This document shows, in pieces, positions 24,697-33,699 of a stretch of DNA of 64,000 nt. This DNA is from Bacilli bacterium. Lineage in GTDB: Bacteria; Bacillota_I; Bacilli_A; RF39; UBA660. A program made the position numbers and the translations under genes. Each line of letters starts with the position of its first letter. Within the stretch, counting starts at the first letter, position 1. The stretch spans positions 1-64,000 of the forward strand of contig JAFWRK010000071.1 of the NCBI GenBank assembly GCA_017519965.1, given 5' to 3'. The notes beneath the pieces were generated by a model that saw only the letters and a program-made list of their open reading frames with translations, had not been told where the DNA came from and did not search any database.

Positions 24697-26449
24697 TTTC
24701 TAACTCCTCCTCACTTAATTGAGATAAAGCAATCTCTTTATATACATCACAACTCTTTAGGAGTTCTTTATGTGTTCCAATACCTACACATTCACCTTTA
24801 TCTAAAACAACAATTTTATCTGCATTCATAATAGTACCTATTCTTTGAGCTACTATCATACTAGTTGCATCTTTAGTAAATTTTTTTAGTTCTTTTCTTA
24901 ATGTAGAATCAGTCTTATAATCAAGTGCTGAGAAAGAATCATCAAATATATATATTTCAGGATCTCTAGCAATAGCTCTTGCAATTGATAATCTTTGCTT
25001 TTGGCCTCCAGAAACATTGGTTCCTCCCCTAGCAATATGAGAGTCTATTCCATTTTCCATCTTATTTACAAACTCACTAGCTTGAGCTACTTTTATTGCT
25101 TCTTTTGCCTTCGTTATACCTACTTTTCCTTTTCCATTATCACCATAAGTAATATTATCAAAAACACTTCCTGTGAACATTACAGCTTTTTGTGGAATAT
25201 AACCAATTTTATTATTTAAAGCAGATAATTTATATTTTTTAACATTAACACCATCTACTAATACTTCTCCACTAGATACATCATATAATCTAGGAACAAG
25301 ATTGATTAAAGTAGACTTTCCAGAACCAGTAGATCCAATAAAAGCAATAGTTTCTCCTTTATTAACCTTAAAAGAAATATTTTTTAATAAATACTCTGAA
25401 GCATCAGGATATTTAAAACTAACATTTTTAAATTCAACTGTTCCAACTTCCTTAGTTTTTCCATCAAAATCACCAGATTTAACACTTATATTTTCATCTA
25501 ATACTTCATTAATTCTTTTAGCAGATACTTCTGCTCTAGGTAATATCATAAATATAAATGTTAGCATTAAAAACGAAATAATAACTTGCATTCCATAAGA
25601 ACTAAATACAACCATATTACTAAACATATTAATTTTATCTACCATAGTACTATGAATAATAATATAAGCACCAACAAAATAAATACCTAATTGTTGAAAA
25701 TGCATTACAAAATTCATTACTGGAGACATAATAGCAAATGTCTTTTGATTAGATAATTGAGTATTAGTCAAATCTTCATTAACATCTTCAAATCTATTCA
25801 TTTGAAATTCTTCTGCATTAAAAGCACGAATAACTCTAATGCCAGTTAAATTCTCTCTAGTAACACCATTAACTTTGTCTGTTAATTTTTGCATTTTTTC
25901 AAATCTAGGAGTAACAGTTTTAATAATAAATAAATTAGTACAAACGATAATAACAACACCTAATCCAGTTATTAAACTAAGCTCTCCACTCTTACCTAAT
26001 ATTTTAAGTAAAGCCCATACAGCCATAACAGGAGACTTAACAATCAAATGAAGTCCCATACTAAGTAGCATTTCAATCTGAGTAACATCATTAGTTGTTC
26101 TAGTAATTAAACTGCTAGTAGAAAATTTCTTTATTTCAGTAACTCCAAAGTCTTCAACTTTAGCAAATATTTTTCTTCTAACATTTTTAGAAAAATTAGC
26201 AGATAAATAAGAGGATAAATATCCAACAACAACAGTACATAATAAGCTACATACAGCACATAATAGCATGTGAAAACCAGCAGTTAATATTTCTTTCATA
26301 GTACTATCTTCTGTTTGAACTAACTTAGTTATCTCACTCATATAATCAGGCATTTTTAAATCTAAAAAAACTGAAAAAACAACTAAAAATACAACTAAAA
26401 AAACTATTAAAACATCTTTTTTTGTAAAATTTTTAAATAATTTAATCAT
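24689..26449 (-). CDS. ABC exporter half-transporter, partner subunit
   Basis: About 586 residues from ATG 26449 (GAGGATATAGTT in front; two bases after the previous stop). Six membrane helices are followed by an ATPase with GSTGSGKSTL, canonical signature NVSGGQKQR, and Walker B IYIFDDSFSALD, where the catalytic Glu is Asp. That Asp, together with the altered signature of the partner, creates the usual degenerate site of heterodimeric exporters (BmrCD, TM287/288 type), while the other composite site is intact. Encoded after a zinc-ribbon membrane protein gene. Confidence 0.92.
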   Translation of the reverse strand: MIKLFKNFTKKDVLIVFLVVFLVVFSVFLDLKMPDYMSEITKLVQTEDSTMKEILTAGFHMLLCAVCSLLCTVVVGYLSSYLSANFSKNVRRKIFAKVEDFGVTEIKKFSTSSLITRTTNDVTQIEMLLSMGLHLIVKSPVMAVWALLKILGKSGELSLITGLGVVIIVCTNLFIIKTVTPRFEKMQKLTDKVNGVTRENLTGIRVIRAFNAEEFQMNRFEDVNEDLTNTQLSNQKTFAIMSPVMNFVMHFQQLGIYFVGAYIIIHSTMVDKINMFSNMVVFSSYGMQVIISFLMLTFIFMILPRAEVSAKRINEVLDENISVKSGDFDGKTKEVGTVEFKNVSFKYPDASEYLLKNISFKVNKGETIAFIGSTGSGKSTLINLVPRLYDVSSGEVLVDGVNVKKYKLSALNNKIGYIPQKAVMFTGSVFDNITYGDNGKGKVGITKAKEAIKVAQASEFVNKMENGIDSHIARGGTNVSGGQKQRLSIARAIARDPEIYIFDDSFSALDYKTDSTLRKELKKFTKDATSMIVAQRIGTIMNADKIVVLDKGECVGIGTHKELLKSCDVYKEIALSQLSEEELENA

Positions 26450-26451
26450 AA

Positions 26452-26910
26452 CTATATCCTCTTCTTTCTTAAGCAAAGAAAACCAAACCTTTTTCTACAA
26501 GTTGGACAAGTAGTATGTTTAATACCTATTTTCTTAGGTAAAGGTAACTTTAAAATAGTGCCACAAGATGGACACTTTTTATATATATTATTCTTATTCT
26601 TTTTATAACTCTTAGTCTTATTTTTCCCTATTCTAAATAATCCCTTAATTTTTAATAATAACTCTAAATATATTCTATTTTCTTTAACACGTTTATACTT
26701 ATTTTTAGAAAACATTCTAAAAATTAATAGTAAAGTAAATACTATTAATAAAATACCAATAAAGAATATTTTAAAAATAATATCTATTAATAAGAATATA
26801 ATTATCATTATTAATAAAAATCTATTCAAATCATCAAAGCCTTTTTCTCTCAATGAAGAATCAATTTTTGAAGCCATTTGAGATTTTAATTCATCCTTAA
26901 TATTAATCAT
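26452..26910 (-). CDS. Membrane protein with C-terminal zinc ribbon
   Basis: About 152 residues from ATG 26910 (ATGATTAA overlap with the previous stop). Two adjacent helices at about 28-65 are followed by a Lys-rich segment and a C-terminal CPSCG...CPTCRKRFGFLCLRKK zinc ribbon. The ribbon is likely cytosolic. Function unknown; the position between a membrane metalloprotease and an exporter may mean a role in membrane protein handling, which is only a guess. The ribosome site AGAAGG is very close to the ATG. Confidence 0.6.
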   Translation of the reverse strand: MINIKDELKSQMASKIDSSLREKGFDDLNRFLLIMIIIFLLIDIIFKIFFIGILLIVFTLLLIFRMFSKNKYKRVKENRIYLELLLKIKGLFRIGKNKTKSYKKNKNNIYKKCPSCGTILKLPLPKKIGIKHTTCPTCRKRFGFLCLRKKRI

Positions 26911-27598
26911 CCCTTCTACCAAAAATCAAAATAAGTCTTAGTATTTCAATTACAGTAGCTGCAACAGAAGCAACATATGTTAAAGCAGCTGCAACAAGCA
27001 TTGTTCTAGCTCCTTTTAATTCATCACTACCTAATAAACCTAACTCTTTTATTTGTTTTAAAGCTCTTCTAGAAGCGTTAAATTCAACAGGTAATGTAAC
27101 TAATTGAAATAATAAAATAACAACTTCAAATATAATACCAAGCCACACTAGTTTAATTAAACTAAAGAAAATACCAATCATTATAGCTATATAGCCTGCA
27201 TAAGAAGAAATATTAACTAATGGTATTAATGCATGTCTTATTCTTAACATTAGATATCCTTCTTTATCTTGTATTGCATGACCACACTCATGACAAGCAA
27301 CTGCTATAGAAGCTATACTATTTCCTTCGTATATATCAGTAGATAAACTAACAGTCTTTCTAGTAGGATCATAATGATCAGTTAAATTACCAGGTACTTC
27401 AAGTACTTCAACTTTAGATAAACCATTTTTATCTAAAACTCTTCTCGCAGCTTCTTTTCCATTAATATTTTTATTTATAGTTATTTTTTTAAACTTTTTA
27501 TAAGAACTATTAATATAAAATTGTGCACCTAAAGTAATTATAAGTGCTAATAATGTTAATCCATAACTTATTACATAAAAATCCATATTATACCCCAT
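26903..27598 (-). CDS. yugP: YugP-type membrane zinc metallopeptidase
   Basis: 231 residues. The motif ACHECGHAIQD is the HExxH zinc site (near 100), with EFNASRRALKQ downstream giving the third ligand, as in the PF04298 neutral zinc metallopeptidases. One helix precedes the catalytic domain and two or three follow, so it is an integral membrane protease. LTYVASVAATVIEILRLI near the C-terminus is also characteristic. A TGGTATAAT element stands at 27623-27631. The substrate is unknown. Confidence 0.9.
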   Translation of the reverse strand: MGYNMDFYVISYGLTLLALIITLGAQFYINSSYKKFKKITINKNINGKEAARRVLDKNGLSKVEVLEVPGNLTDHYDPTRKTVSLSTDIYEGNSIASIAVACHECGHAIQDKEGYLMLRIRHALIPLVNISSYAGYIAIMIGIFFSLIKLVWLGIIFEVVILLFQLVTLPVEFNASRRALKQIKELGLLGSDELKGARTMLVAAALTYVASVAATVIEILRLILIFGRRDD

Positions 27599-27657
27599 TT
27601 CTAATTATTAATTACTTTACATATTATACCATTATATTATATTTAAATAAATAAAAA

Positions 27658-27677
27658 AAAGACGTTTTTACGTCTTT
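27658..27677 (-). terminator. Terminator of the second SipW-substrate gene
   Basis: AAAGACGT (27658-27665), TTTT, ACGTCTTT (27670-27677), then eight T on the minus strand. Confidence 0.85.
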
Positions 27678-27692
27678 ATTTATATTCTAATA

Positions 27693-28286
27693 CTAAGCTG
27701 TAGTTTTATAATTAGCATTACTATCTGCTTGAACAAAAGTCATACCATAATTAGAATTAAATGTTACATCTTCTCCTGGTAAATCACTAGCAGATATATT
27801 CTTCTTATATTCTACACGTATTTTAAGAGTTACACTTTTACCTGCATGAATTGCATCATTAACTGCTATTGCAGAACCATCTGCATAAGTTACTGTATAA
27901 TCCAAATATTTTTGTTGATCTGTTGTTAATGTAGTATTAGTTGCTTCGCTAAGCATTGCATTAATACTACCACCATTTACAACATTAACTGTAAATTCAT
28001 AAAAATCTCCAGGTAATGGTAATGAAGAAGCAAATGTAACTTCTGTAGTATCTCCAGTAGTTATTGAAGCAGAACCCATATCACTAGAAGTACCACTAGA
28101 TACTGTTGCTGTTGATTCAGTTATTGTTTCAAAATGAACATCCCAGCTTTGTGTTTTAACTGTAGCATTACCAATAATATCTAACTGTGCTGATAAATAA
28201 GCAAATCCTACACTAATAAATAATACTAAAAATAATATAAAATATAACTCTTTATGCTTTTTATTTTTTCTTTTCATATAACTCAT
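27693..28286 (-). CDS. Second TasA-like exported protein with SipW-type signal
   Basis: 197 residues. A basic start (KRKNKKHKE) is followed by LYFILFLVLFISVGFAYLSAQLDIIGNATV, again the SipW-cognate signal pattern (hydrophobic run, FAYLSA, then a strand). The mature part is Ser/Thr-rich with an Ig-like strand order (FEFTVNVVNGGSINA, SVTLKIRVEYK). No signal peptidase gene is adjacent, so processing presumably depends on the enzyme encoded at 7584-8708. Monocistronic with its own terminator. The start may be the first or fourth codon; the first is 3 bases from AGGAG. Confidence 0.7.
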   Translation of the reverse strand: MSYMKRKNKKHKELYFILFLVLFISVGFAYLSAQLDIIGNATVKTQSWDVHFETITESTATVSSGTSSDMGSASITTGDTTEVTFASSLPLPGDFYEFTVNVVNGGSINAMLSEATNTTLTTDQQKYLDYTVTYADGSAIAVNDAIHAGKSVTLKIRVEYKKNISASDLPGEDVTFNSNYGMTFVQADSNANYKTTA

Positions 28287-28385
28287 TCTCTCCTATCATT
28301 CTATTATCATTTTATATTGAAATTAAAATTAAATCAATAATAAAAGTAAAATAAAATGTTAAATACACATAAAGTGTAAAATCGA

Positions 28386-29237
28386 CTATTTCTTTAACTG
28401 TTTTTGTTTTTCTCTATATTTATAAGCTTTTAATACATTTTTTCCTAATTCAGCAACTGTCATTTGTCCTACTCCTCCAGGAACAGGTGTAATATAACTT
28501 ACTTTGTCAACTACATTGTCAAAATCGACATCTCCACATAATTTATCATTTACTCTATTTATTCCAACATCTATTACTACACTATTATCTTTAACCATAT
28601 CTTTAGTTATTAATCCTGCTTTACCAACTGCTGCTATTAATATATCAGCTTTAGATGTAAATTCGCCTAAATTAACTGTTTTAGAATGACATATAGTGAC
28701 TGTAGCATTAGCATTAAGCATAAGAGAAGCAAGTGGTTTACCTACTAAATCACTTCTTCCTACAACAACTACATTCTTTCCACTAACTGGAATATTATAA
28801 TACTCTAATATATCCATAATACCTTTTGGAGTGCAAGGTACTAATGTATCAACATTATGAGTTAACATACCAGAATTAATATCACTAAGACCATCTACAT
28901 CCTTATATTGATCAATCAAATTTTGTATTTTCTTACTATCCAATTGTTTAGGTAATGGCATTTGAACTAATATACCATCAACGTTATCATCATTATTCAA
29001 TTCTTTTATTTTATCTTCAATAACATTTTCTTCTATATCACTTGCAAATTTAATATGTTGAAAATTATATCCAACACTATTAGCCATCTTTTCTTTTTGT
29101 CCAACATAAACTTTACTAGCTGGATCATCACCTACTTGTATAACAACAAGTCCAGGCTTTCTTTTTAATTTTAAAACCTCTTCTTTTAATTCTTCTAATA
29201 TTTTCTTTTTAACAACCTTACCATCTAATAATTCCAT
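28386..29237 (-). CDS. folD: Bifunctional methylene-THF dehydrogenase / methenyl-THF cyclohydrolase
   Basis: 283 residues, the normal FolD length. Present are VGDDPASKVYVGQKEKMA with the catalytic Lys, GILVQMPLPKQ, YKDVDGLSDIN, PCTPKGIMDILEY, VVVVGRSDLVGKPLASLML (NADP site) and the C-terminal TPVPGGVGQMT. It interconverts 5,10-methylene-, methenyl- and 10-formyl-tetrahydrofolate in the cytosol, feeding thymidylate (thyA is in this window) and purines. The GRSDLVGKP loop has Asp-Leu where Ile/Val-Val is usual. Divergent from the plus-strand gene at 29342. Confidence 0.96.
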   Translation of the reverse strand: MELLDGKVVKKKILEELKEEVLKLKRKPGLVVIQVGDDPASKVYVGQKEKMANSVGYNFQHIKFASDIEENVIEDKIKELNNDDNVDGILVQMPLPKQLDSKKIQNLIDQYKDVDGLSDINSGMLTHNVDTLVPCTPKGIMDILEYYNIPVSGKNVVVVGRSDLVGKPLASLMLNANATVTICHSKTVNLGEFTSKADILIAAVGKAGLITKDMVKDNSVVIDVGINRVNDKLCGDVDFDNVVDKVSYITPVPGGVGQMTVAELGKNVLKAYKYREKQKQLKK

Positions 29238-29310
29238 TACGACTCTCCTTATCTAGTTCATTATAACCTATATTAATTTATAAAACAAACTTATATTTTA
29301 ATATTTAATA

Positions 29311-29319
29311 TGTTATACT
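29311..29319 (+). promoter_or_regulatory. Extended -10 promoter for the 29342 gene
   Basis: TGTTATACT, 22 bases before the ATG, with a GGAGAG ribosome site between. Confidence 0.5.
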
Positions 29320-29341
29320 TAAAGATATAGGAGAGTGTCAT

Positions 29342-30148
29342 ATGAAGAATAAAAAAAGCACTATATTGATTGGCTTAATAATAATAGTACTATTAATAAC
29401 TGTAGTATTATTAGTAATTAATATTAATAAAAATAGTAACAAAGAAAGATTTGAAAAAAGTAACGATATAACAATAAGATATGCTTATTCATTAGGTGTT
29501 CAAACTGTAGAATCACTTAACAATGAAGAAAAATTTCTAGATATATTAGAAATAAAATTAAATAAAAAACAAGTAAAAGAATTTAATAAATTATTAAGTA
29601 ATAACTTATTTGAATTAGATAAAGATATTGATAGTATAGGTATATCTGGTATATATGAAGTAACTATTGGTGATCAACTATTATATCTAGATCAAGAAGA
29701 AGCTCTATATACTAAAGATAAAAAGACATTCTATAAAATAGATATTAATGAAGAAGTATTTGATTATATATCAGATGTAGTATTTGATAAGACAGAAGCA
29801 AATTTTAAAAAGTTACAAAGCGATAAAGTATATATTAATAATGACTTAATTGGAGAAGCAACTATAGAAGATGAAACTAAAGTAAAAGATATATTAAATA
29901 CATTAAGATTTGTAAAAGTAGAAAGAACAATTGAAGAAGATAATCTACAAGAATATTATCTTGATTTAAATAATGGTATTACAATTACTATTTACCAAAA
30001 CAATTCCTTAGGTCTTTATAAAGACACTAATAATGATATAGAAGAATATATTTTATTCTATAATGATCCTAAAGAGTATTTAAGAATGTTCTTAAATGAA
30101 AAAATTGAAGAAAATGAAAAAGCAGATTATGAAGGACAAATTAACTAA
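29342..30148 (+). CDS. Hypothetical membrane-anchored extracytoplasmic protein
   Basis: 268 residues. One helix (residues 8-27) after a KNKKS start, then a charged, Asp/Glu/Lys-rich extracellular domain in which two similar halves are hinted at (IDSIGISGIYEVTIGDQLLYLDQEEALYT and YYLDLNNGITITIYQNNSLGLYKD), perhaps a duplicated beta-sandwich. No Cys and no enzyme motif. Not recognised. It is one of few plus-strand genes; its end overlaps the convergent yolD stop by 8 bases. Confidence 0.55.
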   Translation: MKNKKSTILIGLIIIVLLITVVLLVININKNSNKERFEKSNDITIRYAYSLGVQTVESLNNEEKFLDILEIKLNKKQVKEFNKLLSNNLFELDKDIDSIGISGIYEVTIGDQLLYLDQEEALYTKDKKTFYKIDINEEVFDYISDVVFDKTEANFKKLQSDKVYINNDLIGEATIEDETKVKDILNTLRFVKVERTIEEDNLQEYYLDLNNGITITIYQNNSLGLYKDTNNDIEEYILFYNDPKEYLRMFLNEKIEENEKADYEGQIN

Positions 30149-30461
30149 TAATTTTTATATCTTTTATATCTGAAAAAAATATTTTGTAATTATTTAAAAC
30201 TATCTTATTTTTATCAATAGATAGTTTTTTTATTTTAAAAGTTTTATCTATGTATTTATTATTACTATAAAAAGTAACTACTATAACAGAACCTATGTCA
30301 ATTGATAATACAACATCATTTAAATAACTAAATTGTTCTTCACTAAGTAAAACTTTAGAATCAACTATTCTTTCCTTTTCTAATAAAGCTTCTCTAAATC
30401 CCTTTAAAGCGTCAAAAGGCATAAATTGTTTAGCTCTATCTAATCTATCATCACTCTGCAT
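30141..30461 (-). CDS. YolD-like protein
   Basis: 106 residues. DRAKQFMPFDALKGFREAL is the YolD-like family opening, followed by a small beta-barrel. YolD-like proteins are encoded immediately after Y-family polymerases of the UvrX/YqjW type in Firmicutes and are thought to assist or regulate them. Here the gene overlaps the polymerase stop by 11 bases and shares its LexA-controlled promoter. Confidence 0.85.
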   Translation of the reverse strand: MQSDDRLDRAKQFMPFDALKGFREALLEKERIVDSKVLLSEEQFSYLNDVVLSIDIGSVIVVTFYSNNKYIDKTFKIKKLSIDKNKIVLNNYKIFFSDIKDIKIIS

Positions 30462-31689
30462 TATGTCCTCCTATTAATCTATTTCTTTTTAAAGCAGTAG
30501 CATTTTCTTCTAAACTAACACCCCTAAATAGATAATTTTTACCATACTTATCTTTTATCTCATTAATAGCATGACCAATACCTTCTTCATTATCATTTTT
30601 ATTAAATAAATCAAGTTGTACACTACCAGAGCAAAGAGAAGATAAAGTAATCCCTAAACGTCTTATACTATATGAATTAGACACATATCTATTGTAATTA
30701 TCTATTAAACATTTAAGTAGTACTTGAAAACTATCAGTAGAATCTATTTTTCTAGATAATGATAGTGGACTAATTATATCTTTAGAATAACCTACATAGA
30801 AAGAAATACATGATGTATATTTATTAATTCTAATAAGTTCTAAATATACAATATCTAACATTTCAATAAGTACTTTTAAAGCATCTTCTTTATTATAATC
30901 TTTAAATAATATTTGACTATTAGAAATAGATTTGTGCTTAGGCTTATACTCTTTTATCTCTTTAATAGTAGTTGGTTCTATACCTTTAGAATGATCAATA
31001 AGCAATCTAGCATTTATTCCAAATTCCTTAAATAATTCTCTCTCATCATGAATAGATAATTCATACATATTATGAATATTCAATCTATGAAGTCTATTAG
31101 ATATGCCTGTACCTATTTGCCAAAAGTCAGATAAAGGTTCATAGTACCATAATTTTTCTTTATAACTATCTTCATCTAAAATTCCTATAAAATCAGGTGC
31201 ATGTTTTGCTATTATATCTAAAGCTACTTTACATAAATAAAGATTAGTACCAATACCAGCAGTAGCTCTAATACCATAATTATCATATATATCATTCATA
31301 ATAGTTAAAGCTAACTCTTTAGGATTCTTTTTATATAAACTTAAATAATTAGTAACATCTAAAAAAGCCTCATCTATAGAATACACATGTATATCATCTT
31401 TAGATACATACTTTAAATAAATCTCATAAATATTTGCTGAGTACTCAATATATTTCTTCATTCTAGGCATTGCAGTTATATAGTCAATATCTTTAGGTAT
31501 TTCAAATATACGACATCTATTTCGTACTCCTAAAGCTTTTAAATGAGGAGAAACAGCTAAGCATATTGCGCCTCCTCCACGGGTAGGATCTGCAACTACT
31601 AGATTACTTTCCATTGAATCAAGTCCTCTTTCAACACATTCAACAGATGCATAAAAACTTTTTAAATCTATACAAATATAAGTACTCAT
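30451..31689 (-). CDS. Y-family (UmuC/UvrX-type) translesion DNA polymerase
   Basis: About 412 residues from ATG 31689; the ORF's earlier TTG overlaps the GGGTGAT ribosome site. CIDLKSFYASVECVERG holds the first catalytic Asp and steric-gate region, and VYSIDEAFLDVT holds the catalytic Asp-Glu pair. A helix-hairpin-helix region (DFWQIGTGISNRLHRLNI) and a little-finger domain follow. This matches the UvrX/YqjW group rather than DinB (the YolD partner and length agree). It bypasses DNA lesions, error-prone. A LexA box overlaps its promoter. Confidence 0.92.
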   Translation of the reverse strand: MSTYICIDLKSFYASVECVERGLDSMESNLVVADPTRGGGAICLAVSPHLKALGVRNRCRIFEIPKDIDYITAMPRMKKYIEYSANIYEIYLKYVSKDDIHVYSIDEAFLDVTNYLSLYKKNPKELALTIMNDIYDNYGIRATAGIGTNLYLCKVALDIIAKHAPDFIGILDEDSYKEKLWYYEPLSDFWQIGTGISNRLHRLNIHNMYELSIHDERELFKEFGINARLLIDHSKGIEPTTIKEIKEYKPKHKSISNSQILFKDYNKEDALKVLIEMLDIVYLELIRINKYTSCISFYVGYSKDIISPLSLSRKIDSTDSFQVLLKCLIDNYNRYVSNSYSIRRLGITLSSLCSGSVQLDLFNKNDNEEGIGHAINEIKDKYGKNYLFRGVSLEENATALKRNRLIGGHNAE

Positions 31690-31705
31690 AAGATCACCCA
31701 ATTAG

Positions 31706-31734
31706 ATTATATCACGAACATTTGTTCTTGTGTA
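31706..31734 (-). promoter_or_regulatory. SOS promoter with LexA box
   Basis: Minus strand: TACACA (31734-31729), 17 bases, TATAAT (31711-31706). Inside the spacer is CGAAC-ATTT-GTTCT (31715-31728), matching the Bacillus LexA/DinR consensus CGAAC-N4-GTTCG in nine of ten fixed positions. LexA bound here would block RNA polymerase. Confidence 0.8.
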
Positions 31735-31753
31735 GATAAAAATAAAAAAGTAT

Positions 31754-32341
31754 CTAATCTACTATAGGTACTTCTTCACTATTCAAAATAAAATTTTTAA
31801 AATCTACAGTATTAATTCCATACTTAGGTTTATCATATTCATATATATGTAACAAATCTAAAGTATCTTGATCAACTGGATTAAATCTACTAGCTAATTT
31901 AACATGCTTAGTCATTTGATCAGTAATTAAATCAGCTAACGAATCATAAGAATGAATTCCATAATTAGATTTATCACAATTTTCAAACCAATACCATTTA
32001 CCATCTTTTTTATAAACTAAATAAGCATGAGTTGGATAAGAATTAGTTGAATTAACTAAAAATGTTATATACAAAGTCTTACATTCATACCCATTTCTAG
32101 TAAACCAATCTCTTTCTAATTCAACTTGATCAAATATTTGACCATAACCAATTTTCAATGTAGTAGCAGGAGCTGATAAATTCCAGTATATATCACTAGC
32201 AAGTTCAAAAGCATCAAGATCAGATGTATCATATAATCTTTTATTTATACCATACATTCCGTATTTTATATTAGTGTGCATAAAATCTAGAAGTTCTTCA
32301 GGCGATTTAATTTTGTTATATTTATCTTTTAAACGATTCAT
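31754..32341 (-). CDS. Transglutaminase-like protein lacking the catalytic Cys
   Basis: 195 residues. The layout parallels the protein at 20137-20670: both open with a SPEELLDFMHTNIKYG-type segment. SYPTHAYLVYKKDGKWYWFEN supplies the His and Asp/Glu positions of a transglutaminase fold. The helix start where the nucleophile should sit reads IGYGQIFDQV, against LGCCIEQV in the paralogue, so Cys is replaced. It may be a binding or scaffolding protein, or use a different residue. It is coupled to the nitroreductase gene (2-base gap). Confidence 0.65.
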   Translation of the reverse strand: MNRLKDKYNKIKSPEELLDFMHTNIKYGMYGINKRLYDTSDLDAFELASDIYWNLSAPATTLKIGYGQIFDQVELERDWFTRNGYECKTLYITFLVNSTNSYPTHAYLVYKKDGKWYWFENCDKSNYGIHSYDSLADLITDQMTKHVKLASRFNPVDQDTLDLLHIYEYDKPKYGINTVDFKNFILNSEEVPIVD

Positions 32342-32343
32342 TA

Positions 32344-32865
32344 TTAGTCTACATAAAAGACATAATTATCTTTTATAGTATGAACTCTTCCCTCATTTAA
32401 TTTATAACCCAAAACACAATTGCCAATACCTTCATAATCTCCACTAATTCCTAAAGATTTTAATAATTCTAATCCAAATTCACTTTCAAATTCTTCTTTT
32501 GCTCTATGAATCCAACAAGCACCTACTCCTAATGACTCAGCAGCTATTAACATATTTTCCATTACAACACTGCCATCATATAAATAAGTAGGAACCGATT
32601 TATCTGCTAATACAACTAAAACAACAGGAGCACCATAAAAAGGATCAATATTACCTCTACCAAGAATAGATGCATTTACATTAGATAATTTATCTCTAAT
32701 TTCTTTATTAGTTATAGCTAATATGATAGGAGATTGTTTATTCATTCCACTAGGAGCATGCATACCAGCTTCCACTATTTTCTCAATAATGGAATGATCT
32801 AACATCTTACTATCAAAACTCTTACAACTTCTTCTATTTTTAATATCATCTAATGTACTACCCAT
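32344..32865 (-). CDS. Nitroreductase-family flavoprotein
   Basis: 173 residues from ATG 32865 (GGGAGTG in front). IKNRRSCKSF is the FMN-phosphate binding opening, AGMHAPSGMNKQSP the second flavin loop, GACWIHRAKEEFESE the typical late segment, and GNCVLGYK the final strand. These FMN-dependent NAD(P)H oxidoreductases reduce nitro groups, quinones or similar. Substrate unknown. Co-transcribed with the transglutaminase-like gene downstream. Confidence 0.87.
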   Translation of the reverse strand: MGSTLDDIKNRRSCKSFDSKMLDHSIIEKIVEAGMHAPSGMNKQSPIILAITNKEIRDKLSNVNASILGRGNIDPFYGAPVVLVVLADKSVPTYLYDGSVVMENMLIAAESLGVGACWIHRAKEEFESEFGLELLKSLGISGDYEGIGNCVLGYKLNEGRVHTIKDNYVFYVD

Positions 32866-32950
32866 AAAAACACTCCCAAAAACATTATACAATATCTAAA
32901 TTTAATTAAAAAGAAATAATTAGATAAAAAATAAATTTATGTAAAATAAA

Positions 32951-32971
32951 AAGATAAGTAAAACTTATCTT
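32951..32971 (-). terminator. Terminator of the thioredoxin-fold gene
   Basis: AAGATAAGT (32951-32959), loop AAA, ACTTATCTT (32963-32971), T-rich afterwards on the minus strand. The stop overlaps the stem. Confidence 0.75.
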
Positions 32972-33686
32972 AACAAGCATTTTTAGTACATACAGTATCC
33001 TTAGTACTTAGGCACTCTAATGTACACTTAAACTTATTATATGTATCACTTATCATCTCATCACTTAGATCCATATAAGCATCATCTTGACTATCAGCTA
33101 TACCAGTAGTCAAACTCTCAGGTTTACCAGCTAAAACAGTAACTACATTAGGAGCATAAATTCTATTTTGATTAGTAGGAACATCATTACCATTTTCATC
33201 TTTTAAAGAGTAATCATCTAATACAGAATCCAACTTATCAAGTAATTTATAGTATGCAGAAGTACCCTTCTTAGTTTCAACTGCTTTGCCATCTTTAACT
33301 TCTTTAGTATTTCTTATATCTAAAACATCAACATAATAAATACTATCTATTCCTAAATCATTAGCAACATCAATAAGTGTAGGTAAAACACTACGGCACC
33401 ATGGACATTTACTAAATCCAAAATATACAGCAAAACTTTCTTTATTATCCATCTTTTTAACAATATCATCAGCAGTTACATAAAGAAATGGATTATCAGA
33501 TGGAATAGAAATATTTCTATATTCTTTACCATTATCATTCTTAGTATTGTTTAAAGATTCATATTCTTCTTTAAACTTCATCGCATCACTAATAGTACTT
33601 TTATTATTAAACTTAGAATTTATAAAAACCAATCCAACAATAATTAAAACTATTAAACCAATAAATATTAATCTCTTCTTATTCAT
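32970..33686 (-). CDS. Membrane-anchored thioredoxin-fold protein (CPWC)
   Basis: 238 residues. One helix (5-23) is followed by an extracytoplasmic thioredoxin-like domain. FAVYFGFSKCPWCRSVLPTLID carries the redox CxxC near 95-98, and a cis-Pro-like APNVV segment occurs late. Four Cys sit at the C-terminus (CTLECLSTKDTVCTKNAC). It resembles bacteriocin-type disulfide isomerases and related Firmicute thioredoxins acting outside the membrane. The extra C-terminal Cys cluster is unusual and might form resolving disulfides. Confidence 0.78.
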   Translation of the reverse strand: MNKKRLIFIGLIVLIIVGLVFINSKFNNKSTISDAMKFKEEYESLNNTKNDNGKEYRNISIPSDNPFLYVTADDIVKKMDNKESFAVYFGFSKCPWCRSVLPTLIDVANDLGIDSIYYVDVLDIRNTKEVKDGKAVETKKGTSAYYKLLDKLDSVLDDYSLKDENGNDVPTNQNRIYAPNVVTVLAGKPESLTTGIADSQDDAYMDLSDEMISDTYNKFKCTLECLSTKDTVCTKNAC

Positions 33687-33699
33687 AAAACACCTCTAA

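Noticed and set aside
28287..28385. Possible leader or small gene between folD and the SipW substrate
   Set aside because: The 100-bp stretch is plain AT-rich sequence with no ribosome site plus ORF and no hairpin.
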